Shown: piece by piece, positions 1-5,324 of the stretch
Layout of the letters: every line of letters starts with the position of its first letter
Position numbering within the stretch: the first letter of the stretch is position 1
Source: CAZWUZ01 sp964637655 [NCBI: uncultured bacterium]
GTDB lineage: Bacteria > DAOPZR01
DNA length: 6,146 bases
Assembly: GCA_964637655.1 (NCBI GenBank)
Contig: CAZWUZ010000233.1
Location: 1 to 6,146 of the forward strand
Direction of reading: 5' to 3'
Notes under the pieces: model-generated
Database searches by the model: none
Told to the model about the DNA's origin: nothing
What the model saw: only the letters and a program-made list of their open reading frames with translations
Translations under genes and position numbers: made by a program

Positions 1-1108
1 TGACGTTGCGCAGTTCGCGGACGTTCCCCGGCCAGGCATAGTCAAGGAGCAGCTGCCGCGTCGCCGGGGCCAGCGCCGGCACCGCGCGATGATACTGCCG
101 TGCCAGCTGGCGCAGGAAATGGTCGCAGAGCAGCGGGATATCGTCGCGGCGCTCGCGCAGGGGGGGGAGGCGCAGCTGCACGACGTTGAGCCGGTAATAG
201 AGATCCTCGCGGAAACGCCCGTCGCGCACCGCGGTTTCGAGGTCGCGGTTGGTCGCCGCCAGCAGGCGGATGTTGACCCGCACCGGCTGCGTGCCGCCGA
301 CCCGGTAGAAGGTCTGGTCCTCGAGCACGCGCAGCAGTTTCGCCTGCAGGTCCGCGGGGAGGTCGCCGATCTCGTCGAGGAAGAGCGTGCCGCCGTTGGC
401 CAGTTCGAGGAAGCCCTGCCGCTCCTTGACCGCGCCGGTGAACGCCCCCTTCTCGTGCCCGAACAGTTCGCTCTCCAGCAGCGTCGGGGAGATGGCGGCG
501 CAGTTGACCGGGAGGAACATCCGCTCCTGCCGCGCCGAGGCGCCGTGCAGCGCCCGCGCCACGACCTCCTTGCCGGTCCCGCTCTCGCCGGTGATCAGCA
601 CCGTGGTCTCCGTCACCGCCAGCTGCCGCACCATCTGCCGCACCTGCTCGAGGGCGGGCGACTGCCCGACCAGCCCGGCGATGTCGTCGCGCGCACCCAG
701 TTCCGCGCGCAGGCGGCGGTTGTCACGGCTCAGCGCGCGCTTGTCGAGCGCCCGCTGCGCCAGCAGGCGCACCTGCTGCAGGTTGAGCGGCTTGGTCAGG
801 AAACTGTAGGCGCCCGCGCTCATCGCCGCCACCGCCCGCTCGACGCTGCCGTAGCCGGTGACCACGATCACTTCCGCGTCGGGCCACAGCTGATGCGCGC
901 GGCGCAGCACCTCGATGCCGTCCAGCAGCGGGAGCACCAGGTCGGTGAAGACCAGCGCGTACTCGCCCCGGTCGAGAGCGCGCATCGCCGCCTCACCGCT
1001 CTCCGCCGTCTCCACCGTCACCGGCAGCGCGCGCAGCGCCTCCGCCAGCGCGTTGCGGTTCGCCGCGTCGTCGTCGACGACCAGCACCAGCGGGCGCTCC
1101 GTGCTCAC
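1..1108 (-). CDS. Sigma-54-dependent response regulator, NtrC family (C-terminus cut off by window edge)
   Basis: Activates sigma-54 promoters by ATP hydrolysis when its receiver domain is phosphorylated, presumably by the kinase encoded just upstream. The window gives 369 codons in frame with no stop. Receiver domain, about residues 5-120: acidic pair D12/D13, phospho-acceptor D56 (FTDLVLP), T84 (VVTGYGS) and K106 (LTKPL). AAA+ domain, about 145 onward: Walker A GESGTGK at 174-180, the sigma-54 contact loop GAFTGA at 221-226, Walker B LFLDE with D245/E246, sensor I ATNRDLE, an arginine-rich segment [13 protein letters not shown], and sensor [10 protein letters not shown] near the cut. The Fis-type HTH DNA-binding domain expected next lies outside. 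The GTG start at 1108-1106 overlaps the kinase stop as GTGA, so translation is probably coupled. All catalytic motifs are intact. The family call is secure; the regulated genes and the exact member (AtoC-, ZraR- or HydG-like) cannot be told. Confidence 0.96.
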   Translation of the reverse strand, partial: MSTERPLVLVVDDDAANRNALAEALRALPVTVETAESGEAAMRALDRGEYALVFTDLVLPLLDGIEVLRRAHQLWPDAEVIVVTGYGSVERAVAAMSAGAYSFLTKPLNLQQVRLLAQRALDKRALSRDNRRLRAELGARDDIAGLVGQSPALEQVRQMVRQLAVTETTVLITGESGTGKEVVARALHGASARQERMFLPVNCAAISPTLLESELFGHEKGAFTGAVKERQGFLELANGGTLFLDEIGDLPADLQAKLLRVLEDQTFYRVGGTQPVRVNIRLLAATNRDLETAVRDGRFREDLYYRLNVVQLRLPPLRERRDDIPLLCDHFLRQLARQYHRAVPALAPATRQLLLDYAWPGNVRELRNV

Positions 1109-1803
1109 GCCGCGCCCCCCGCCGGCAGCAGGATGGTGAAGTCCGTGCCCTGCCCGGGAATGCTCGCGAACGAGATCAGCCCGCCGTGCGCCTCGAGGTA
1201 GCGGCGGGCCAGCGCGAGGCCCAGTCCGCTCCCCCCGGTGCGCGTCGAGAAGTACGCCTGGAAGATGCGCGGAGCGATGTCGTCGGGGATCCCCTTCCCC
1301 GTGTCGATCAGGTCGATGCGCACCTGCTCCTCCTGCCGCTGCGCGCGCACGATCAGGTCGCCCCCCTGCGGCATCGCCTGCAGGGCGTTGAGCAGCAGGT
1401 TGAGCAGCGCCTGCCGCAACAGCCCCGCATCCGCGTCGAGTACGGGCAGGTCGGGCGCATAGCTGCGCATGATACGCACCTGCTGCTGCTCCGCCTGCGC
1501 CGCAATCAGGTCGAGCGCGCCGTCGAGCAGCGCGTCCACCCGCACCGGGGCGCGCTGCAGTTCCGGGCCGCGCGTGAAATTCAGGAATTCCTGCAGGATG
1601 CGGTCGAGACGCCGCACCTCGTCACGCATCAGTTCCGTGCGCCGCTTCAGGCGCTGCGTGTGTTCGTCCTCCGCCTGCGCGACCTCCTCCAGCATCAGCT
1701 GCAGGTGCAGGTCCATCGCGTTCAATGGATTGCGCACCTCGTGCGCCAGGCCGCCGGCCAGCGTCGCCAGATAATTGCAGTCGTTCTGCTCAGGCCCGTT
1801 CAC
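1105..1803 (-). CDS. Cytoplasmic sensor histidine kinase without a sensor domain
   Basis: Autophosphorylating histidine kinase, predicted to phosphorylate D56 of the response regulator whose start overlaps its stop. It consists only of the transmitter core. Using a GTG start at 1803 (232 residues), the H-box is GGLAHEVRNPLNAM with the phospho-His at residue 21. Next come the dimerisation helices, then the HATPase_c domain with N-box LLNLLLNALQAM, G1 box DTGKGIP (about 167-173), and the SGLGLAL G2 box near the C-terminus. There is no transmembrane helix, PAS, GAF or HAMP segment, so its input must come from a partner or a very short N-terminus. I prefer GTG 1803 because GGGAG sits 6 nt upstream. 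A GTG at 1842 in the same frame adds 13 residues but lacks a Shine-Dalgarno sequence and its codons have less G/C at third positions. The same frame is closed upstream by the stop of the 103-residue gene at 1915-1917. Confidence 0.93.
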   Translation of the reverse strand: MNGPEQNDCNYLATLAGGLAHEVRNPLNAMDLHLQLMLEEVAQAEDEHTQRLKRRTELMRDEVRRLDRILQEFLNFTRGPELQRAPVRVDALLDGALDLIAAQAEQQQVRIMRSYAPDLPVLDADAGLLRQALLNLLLNALQAMPQGGDLIVRAQRQEEQVRIDLIDTGKGIPDDIAPRIFQAYFSTRTGGSGLGLALARRYLEAHGGLISFASIPGQGTDFTILLPAGGAA

Positions 1804-1906
1804 GCGCTGCTCCCGTAAAACCTTCGACACTCCCCGCACCACTGCCGTACCGCCATGCCGCGGGGTGGGTCGCCAGATAGTTGCAATCCTGCGCCGCTTC
1901 GCGCAT
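1790..1906 (-). CDS. Doubtful 38-codon ORF between the membrane protein and the kinase
   Basis: An ATG at 1906 opens a 38-residue frame beginning MREAAQDCNYLAT and ending at TGA 1792-1790, overlapping the preferred kinase start by 14 bases. It begins 8 nt after the stop of the 103-residue gene, as a downstream operon gene might. There is only a weak ACGGGC upstream as a ribosome site. The first 20 codons are rich in G/C at third positions like the neighbours, the last 18 less so. Residues 7-13 (DCNYLAT) also occur in the kinase just before its H-box, and the two DNA copies differ only at synonymous third bases. It could be a short translated ORF, the broken 5' end of an older kinase copy, or chance. 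I do not recognise the rest. Confidence 0.2.
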   Translation of the reverse strand: MREAAQDCNYLATHPAAWRYGSGAGSVEGFTGAARERA

Positions 1907-1914
1907 GCTGCCCG

Positions 1915-2226
1915 TCACCGCGCCAGCGCCTGCGTTTCCGCAATAACCGGGGTCGCCCCGCGGTTTTCAATGATACGAATGGGGCCGTCCACCGCGTACG
2001 CGATGTCGATATCGCCGTCCCCGTCAAAATCATAGTAGAGGGTATACAACTCGATCTGATGCTCCGCGTAAAAGCGCGCCAGTTCCTGCTGCGGCACACC
2101 CGCCTGCGGAATGGCCTGCGCCGGGCCCGCCAGCGGCCAGTCCACCTTCGCCACCAGCCCGAGCGCCGTCACCAGCATCGCCCCCGTGATGATCATCACC
2201 CAGTGTGCCCTGCGTTCCGCCGCCAT
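1915..2226 (-). CDS. Small membrane-anchored or exported protein with an Asp-rich calcium-binding-like loop
   Basis: A 103-residue protein with no family I can name firmly. Residues 9-26 (WVMIITGAMLVTALGLVA), after a basic start MAAERRAH, form one hydrophobic helix that could be a membrane anchor or an uncleaved signal. The rest, about 75 residues, would then be periplasmic. Residues 64-75 read YYDFDGDGDIDI: D66, D68, D70, D72 and D74 alternate as in FG-GAP/VCBS or dockerin-type calcium loops, and the following IAYAVDGPIRIIENRG fits one beta-propeller-like FG-GAP half repeat. The start at 2226 is chosen because a GGAGGAAGGAGAG purine tract lies just upstream; the frame is open further 5', but that part is made of the palindromic repeats and is not protein-like. 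It lies upstream of the sensorless kinase on the same strand (about 110 bp to its preferred start), so a sensing role is possible but unproven. Confidence 0.72.
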   Translation of the reverse strand: MAAERRAHWVMIITGAMLVTALGLVAKVDWPLAGPAQAIPQAGVPQQELARFYAEHQIELYTLYYDFDGDGDIDIAYAVDGPIRIIENRGATPVIAETQALAR

Positions 2227-2342
2227 CGCCCTCTCCTTCCTCCCGCACCCGACACCGCATGCGTAGGGGAACTCCACATCATGTATCGGCAGTATGGCGT
2301 GCCGTCTTGACAGCAGACATGCGTCATAACGGCAGTTATTTT

Positions 2343-2590
2343 TCTGGTGCCAGGCACGATGAAGCGGAGCCTGGCACAAAATCCGGTGCCAGGCACGATG
2401 AAACGGAGCCTGGCACAAAATCCGGTGCCAGGCACTCAACTAATGGAATTGCGAAAATGATTATACCGATATAATTGAACTTACATTATCTTACCTGTTT
2501 TTATGATTTAACTATATTGTGGTCATTTTGATACTTCCGTAATTCCGTTAGTTGTGTGCGAAGCACCGTTTAACCGTGCCTGGCACCAGA
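2343..2590. mobile_element. AT-rich element bounded by 16-bp perfect inverted repeats (REP/MITE-like)
   Basis: TCTGGTGCCAGGCACG at 2343-2358 is repeated exactly in inverted orientation at 2575-2590, bounding 248 bp. The left third holds tandem hairpin repeats. The right part is AT-rich: by hand count 41 of 130 bases (31.5%) at 2441-2570 are G or C, far below the flanking genes. No ORF of note lies inside. GTGCCAGGCAC-type palindromes are known to me as short repeats dispersed in many bacterial genomes, some near REP-associated tyrosine transposase genes, so a non-autonomous element or decayed remnant is the likely reading. No clear target-site duplication is seen: TTAT lies at 2336-2339 and 2591-2594, but the left copy is not adjacent to the repeat. 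Confidence 0.6.
2346..2435. repeat. Tandem 39-bp palindromic repeat, 2.3 copies
   Basis: GGTGCCAGGCAC starts at 2346, 2385 and 2424, an exact period of 39. Two full units (2346-2384, 2385-2423) differ at a single base (GAAGCGG versus GAAACGG) and a 12-base partial third follows. Each full unit can fold into a hairpin with a perfect 9-bp stem GTGCCAGGC/GCCTGGCAC and a 13-nt loop (arms 2347-2355 with 2369-2377, and 2386-2394 with 2408-2416), followed by CAAAATCC or AAAATCC. The third arm has no local partner but can pair with 2578-2586 at the far end of the element. Confidence 0.9.
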
Positions 2591-2625
2591 TTATGTGACT
2601 GGTACCATGAATAATCGGGGGCGGG

Positions 2626-3474
2626 TTATTCGGAGGGGGTGCGGAAGCGGGCGGCAATGCCATCGGGGCGCAGGCAGTCCTGCAACAGCGGCCAGGGCAC
2701 GGTCACCTCGATGGCGCCGGCCGCGTAGCAGGCGATAGCATACGGATTGTAGTGGCAGGAAAAGCCGGCATCGCTGAGGGCGAAGTTGTCGGTAACCGGG
2801 ATGGTGGCGACGTCGAGGGTTTGCGTCAGCGGCTGCGTGTCGGCGAGGCCGTTGGCGCGGCGGTAGCTGTCGCTGAGCAGACGCGACAGCGTCGCCTCCG
2901 ACCCGGGCAGGAACAGGTCGTGCAAGCCGATAGTGTCGCCCGTCGCCTCGTCAAAGACCGTGTAGCCGGTGCCATAGATCCCGTGCGCGCCGCCGGTATA
3001 GGTGTAATAGGAGAGGCCGACGGTCAGCGTCCCGCGGCAGCGCGCGGTTTCCTGCTGCACCTGCTCGTAATGCCAGCGCCGGATATGCGACGGCAGTTCC
3101 GCGTCGAGTTCCGCCGTCGCCACGCGGTATTCCGCGATGATGCGCTCGCGCATATCGGCCAGGGCGGCCGGCGCGTCATCGGCAAACGGGCGCGTGTCTT
3201 CGCCATCGCCCCAGACCGGGACGCGGAAGAAACCGTCGCGCAGCGCCGCCCGCAGCCGCGTCATCACCACGCCGCCGCCGACCGGTTCGAGATGTGTCAG
3301 TGCCACCTGCACAAACGGACTCGTATCGTCATCCGCAAAAGCGGGCCAGGCCGCGGTGTCGCTGTACACGCGAAACAACGCCGAGGCGGTGACCGGTGCC
3401 GGGACAACTGGCTCCCGCGCCGCCGTGCAGGCAGCGAGCAGCGGCAGCAGGCAGAGCAGCAGACGCAGGGTCAC
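2626..3474 (-). CDS. DUF3298-type (RsiV-like) lipoprotein
   Basis: A 282-residue predicted lipoprotein. The N-terminus MTLRLLLCLLPLLAAC is a type II signal with lipobox LAAC and acylated Cys16, so the mature protein should be membrane-anchored outside the cytoplasm. Residues 161-188 (GGAHGIYGTGYTVFDEATGD, then IGLHDLF) and 230-261 (FALSDAGFSCHYNPYAIACY, then AAGAIEVTVPW) match the pattern of the DUF3298/RsiV family: GGAH, F-D-x-x-T-G, L-x-D-L-F and NPYxIAxYAxGxIEVxVPW. The segment before, about 30-155, may be a DUF4163-like half with a poorer match. In Bacillus, RsiV of this family binds lysozyme and acts as an anti-sigma factor; this protein has no cytoplasmic anti-sigma part, so that role is not implied. 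The GTG start at 3474 overlaps the stop of the DUF2721 gene as GTGA and has no Shine-Dalgarno sequence, pointing to coupled translation. The family call is good; the function is unknown. Confidence 0.85.
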   Translation of the reverse strand: MTLRLLLCLLPLLAACTAAREPVVPAPVTASALFRVYSDTAAWPAFADDDTSPFVQVALTHLEPVGGGVVMTRLRAALRDGFFRVPVWGDGEDTRPFADDAPAALADMRERIIAEYRVATAELDAELPSHIRRWHYEQVQQETARCRGTLTVGLSYYTYTGGAHGIYGTGYTVFDEATGDTIGLHDLFLPGSEATLSRLLSDSYRRANGLADTQPLTQTLDVATIPVTDNFALSDAGFSCHYNPYAIACYAAGAIEVTVPWPLLQDCLRPDGIAARFRTPSE

Positions 3475-3917
3475 GTCAGCGGCCCGCTGTCAGAGGTGCT
3501 GTCAGGGCGCCCGTAGCGCGGGCGGTCGCTATGGTCGCGGTCGAGGTCGGCCAGCTGGATATCGAGCGCGGCGGCCGACAGGTGGATTTCCCAGATGGAA
3601 ATGCCGAGCGACCCGAGCAGGAAGAGCAGTGACAGCGCGAAGAACGCCATCGCCATCCCGGTCTCCCCGAAAAAGAGCAGCAGCATGCAGAGCACGCAGA
3701 GAAAGAAACTGGAGACGCTGAGGAGCTGCATGTCCTTGATCAGTTTGATGCGGCGCTGCAGGAAGGAAATCTGCAGGCGCACCGCGGGGTGCGGATGGGC
3801 GCAGTAGTCATGGTAGAGATGGCGCACGAGTCCCGCGAGCGTGTTGAAGCGGTTGGTATAGGCGAGCAACAGCAGCGTGATGGCGGGAAAGAGCAGGGCA
3901 GGCGTCGTCATGTTCAT
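3471..3917 (-). CDS. DUF2721 family membrane protein
   Basis: A 148-residue integral membrane protein. The N-terminal pattern MTTPALLFPAITLLLLAYTN and the later RLQISFLQRRIKLIKDMQ, FFLCVLCMLLLFFG and ISIWEIHLSAAALDIQL are the hallmarks I know for DUF2721, a family of unknown function. Three hydrophobic segments are visible at about 6-20, 64-84 and 88-108, with a basic loop (QRRIKLIKD) before the second and a charged hydrophilic tail from about 123. I choose ATG 3917 rather than the longer frame open to 3962, because GGAG lies 7 nt upstream of it, the family start motif follows immediately, and the promoter at 3950-3978 would place transcription start near 3943, inside the longer frame. It is the first gene of a two-gene operon with the DUF3298 lipoprotein (GTGA overlap), suggesting a joint envelope role, not shown by the sequence. 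Confidence 0.9.
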   Translation of the reverse strand: MNMTTPALLFPAITLLLLAYTNRFNTLAGLVRHLYHDYCAHPHPAVRLQISFLQRRIKLIKDMQLLSVSSFFLCVLCMLLLFFGETGMAMAFFALSLLFLLGSLGISIWEIHLSAAALDIQLADLDRDHSDRPRYGRPDSTSDSGPLT

Positions 3918-3949
3918 GTCCGGTCTCCGGCGTGCCGCAGCACGGGCGC

Positions 3950-3978
3950 ATCCTACCACCACCGCCCGCGCGCGTCAA
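3950..3978 (-). promoter_or_regulatory. Sigma-70-type promoter of the DUF2721-DUF3298 operon
   Basis: On the minus strand TTGACG (3978-3973) and TAGGAT (3955-3950) are separated by exactly 17 bases, matching 5/6 and 4/6 of the consensus. Transcription would start near 3943, about 26 nt before the ATG at 3917. It is back to back with the plus-strand promoter of the DUF1015 gene; the two -35 boxes are 12 bases apart. Confidence 0.65.
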
Positions 3979-3990
3979 CAATCCGGACAC

Positions 3991-4019
3991 TTGCAGCAGC
4001 CGGACGATTGTTATACAAT
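3991..4019 (+). promoter_or_regulatory. Sigma-70-type promoter of the DUF1015 gene
   Basis: TTGCAG (3991-3996) and TACAAT (4014-4019) are 17 bases apart; the -10 box matches 5/6, the -35 only 3/6. Start of transcription would be near 4026, giving a leader of about 21 nt that contains AGGAGG at 4036-4041, five bases before the ATG. A palindrome covers the -10 box, which hints at a repressor site. Confidence 0.55.
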
Positions 4020-4021
4020 CG
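4005..4021. promoter_or_regulatory. Palindrome over the DUF1015 -10 box, candidate operator
   Basis: CGATTGT (4005-4011), TAT, ACAATCG (4015-4021) is a perfect 7-bp inverted repeat with a 3-base centre. It overlaps the whole -10 hexamer, where a bound dimeric regulator would block RNA polymerase. Its core resembles the ATTGTATACAAT-like operators of some GntR-family repressors, but with a longer centre. No regulator gene for it is identified in the window. It is not followed by a T-run and lies before the start, so it is not a terminator. Confidence 0.4.
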
Positions 4022-4046
4022 CGCCACTATCACTCAGGAGGCAGTC

Positions 4047-5264
4047 ATGGCCGAGATCAGGGCGTTCCGCGGTTTCCGTCCGTCCACCGCACAGGCAGGG
4101 CAGGTGGCGTCGCCACCGTACGACGTGCTCAATTCGCAGGAGGCGCGCGTCATGGCGCAGGGGAACCCCCTCTCCTTCCTGCATATCTGCAAGCCGGAGA
4201 TCGACCTCCCCGCGGACGTGGACGAACACAGCGAGGCGGTCTACCAGCAGGGGCGGACAAACCTGCAGCAGTTCGTCGCGCAGGGCATCCTGCAGCAGGA
4301 CGCGGCCCCGGCGCTCTACATCTACAGCCAGCGCATGGGGAGCCACTACCAGACGGGGATCGTCGCGCTCGCCTCGGCGCAGGAGTATGTCGACGACAAG
4401 ATCAAGAAGCACGAGCATACGCGACCCGACAAGGTCGAGGACCGCACGAAGCTGATCGCCACCATGGGCGCGCATGCCGAGCCGGTCTTCCTCACCTACC
4501 GCCACCGCGCCGCCATCGATGCGCTGGTCAAAACCATCCAGCAGCGCCCGCCGGTGGCCGACTTCACCGCGGACGACGGCTTCGGGCACACGGTCTGGAC
4601 GGTCACCGACCCGCAGGAGATCGCCGCGCTCACCGGCGAAATGAAACAGGTCGACCTCATGTATATCGCTGACGGGCATCACCGCAGCGCCTCGGCGGTC
4701 GAGAACCACGCGTGGGACAAGACCGACGCGACCGCCTTCTTCCTCGCGGTCATCTTCCCCGACAACCAGCTCGCCATCATGGACTACAACCGCGCGGTGA
4801 AGGACCTCAACGGGCTGGACAAAGCCGGGTTTCTGAAACAGCTGGAAGGGAAGTTCACGGTGAAACCGTGGTCGAAGCAGAAGCCGCCGTCGCGCCACAC
4901 CGTGGCGATGTACCTCGACAAGGCGTGGCACCTGCTGACGGTGAAGCCGGAGTGCATCGACGAACAGGACCCGCAGAAGCGGCTCGACGTGTCGCTGCTG
5001 CAGGAGCACCTGCTCGCCCCGGTGCTGGGCATCGCCAACCCGCGCACGGATAAGCGCATCGATTTCATCGGCGGCCTGCGCGGGCTGGGGGAGCTGGAGC
5101 GCATCGTCGACGACGGCAGCCACGCGGTGGCGTTCGCCATGTTCCCGGTGAGCATCAGCGACCTGCTCGCCATCGCCGACGCGGGCGAGGTCATGCCCCC
5201 GAAGTCGACGTGGTTCGAGCCCAAGCTGCGCAGCGGGCTCATCGTCAACATTTTCAAGCCGTAG
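4047..5264 (+). CDS. DUF1015 family protein
   Basis: A 405-residue soluble protein, about the usual length of DUF1015 members. Typical motifs in order: IRAFRGFRPS at the start, SPPYDV at 22-27, HEHTRPDKVEDR at 122-133 (KKHEHT context), YIADGHHRSASA at 206-217, and the C-terminal PPKSTWFEPKLRSGL at 384-398. No signal peptide or membrane helix is seen, so it is cytoplasmic. The family has no secure function from what is visible here; I recall proposals linking it to the ParB/sulfiredoxin-like fold and to free serine kinases (the GHHR motif would be the shared site), but I cannot verify this. The start at 4047 is set by AGGAGG five bases upstream and by the conserved MAEIRAFRGF opening; the frame stays open further upstream only through noncoding promoter DNA. 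It is transcribed alone, with its own promoter and terminator. No serine biosynthesis genes are in the window. Confidence 0.93.
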   Translation: MAEIRAFRGFRPSTAQAGQVASPPYDVLNSQEARVMAQGNPLSFLHICKPEIDLPADVDEHSEAVYQQGRTNLQQFVAQGILQQDAAPALYIYSQRMGSHYQTGIVALASAQEYVDDKIKKHEHTRPDKVEDRTKLIATMGAHAEPVFLTYRHRAAIDALVKTIQQRPPVADFTADDGFGHTVWTVTDPQEIAALTGEMKQVDLMYIADGHHRSASAVENHAWDKTDATAFFLAVIFPDNQLAIMDYNRAVKDLNGLDKAGFLKQLEGKFTVKPWSKQKPPSRHTVAMYLDKAWHLLTVKPECIDEQDPQKRLDVSLLQEHLLAPVLGIANPRTDKRIDFIGGLRGLGELERIVDDGSHAVAFAMFPVSISDLLAIADAGEVMPPKSTWFEPKLRSGLIVNIFKP

Positions 5265-5286
5265 GCGGCGCTCCCCGCCCCACGCC

Positions 5287-5324
5287 ACCGGCTGGCGGGC
5301 GGTTCCCGTCAGCCGGTTTCCTTT
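5287..5324 (+). terminator. Rho-independent terminator of the DUF1015 gene
   Basis: ACCGGCTGGCGGG (5287-5299) pairs with CCCGTCAGCCGGT (5305-5317), forming a 13-bp stem with one G-U pair and a 5-nt loop CGGTT. TTTCCTTTT follows (from 5317). It begins 22 bases after the DUF1015 stop. On the minus strand no T-run follows the stem, so it should work only in the plus direction. The 3' half and the T-tract lie inside the 3' end of the convergent PIN-domain gene, whose stop codon (5311-5309) falls in the stem. Confidence 0.85.

Larger units (their letters stand above)
2227..2625. other. Intergenic region with no supported gene
   Basis: About 400 bases lie between the 5' end of the small membrane protein gene and the 3' end of the DUF3298 lipoprotein gene, both on the minus strand. 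From 2343 to 2590 it holds the repeat-bounded AT-rich element. The remaining 2227-2342 is ordinary leader sequence, in which I see a purine-rich ribosome site at 2227-2240 but no convincing promoter. A TATAAT hexamer occurs on the minus strand at 2465-2460 and another on the plus strand at 2470-2475. Neither has a good -35 box, and in DNA this AT-rich such matches are expected. Confidence 0.7.

Noticed and set aside
89-1201. Long open frame on the plus strand opposite the response regulator gene
   Set aside because: Shadow frame in high-GC DNA. The minus strand has an unmistakable NtrC-type protein with all catalytic motifs, while the plus-strand product is low-complexity Arg/Ala/Gln-rich with no family pattern.
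1800-2099. 99-codon minus-strand frame overlapping both the small membrane protein and the kinase start
   Set aside because: It overlaps the better supported 103-residue gene in another frame, is Arg-rich, and has no ribosome site or recognisable motif.
2288-2304. Sigma-54-like promoter (GGCAC ... CTGCC, minus strand) upstream of the small membrane protein gene
   Set aside because: The GG and GC elements are separated by 11 bases rather than the strict 10, and the -12 box is CTGC rather than TTGC.
2307-2330. TTGACA on the plus strand as a promoter
   Set aside because: No acceptable -10 box at 15-19 bases, and it would read into the 3' end of a minus-strand gene.
2346-2435. CRISPR array
   Set aside because: Only two full units repeated head to tail with no unique spacers: the whole 39-bp period is repeated, not just part of it.
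2227-2439. N-terminal extension of the small membrane protein to 2439
   Set aside because: The extra residues are translations of the 39-bp palindromic repeats (repeated WHRILCQAP). A strong ribosome site and a natural membrane-protein start are at 2226.
2369-2586. TGGCAC hexamers in the repeats as sigma-54 -24 boxes
   Set aside because: No TTGC follows at the required 5-base spacing after any copy. The hexamers are part of the palindromic repeat.
2336-2594. TTAT target-site duplication flanking the AT-rich element
   Set aside because: The left TTAT is three bases away from the inverted repeat while the right one is adjacent, and four bases of A/T in an AT-rich stretch are easily chance.
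4011-5288. 425-codon open frame on the minus strand opposite the DUF1015 gene
   Set aside because: It mirrors the DUF1015 codons, is rich in Arg, Val and Leu without motifs, and would start inside the terminator and end inside the promoter. GC-rich antisense frames commonly stay open.
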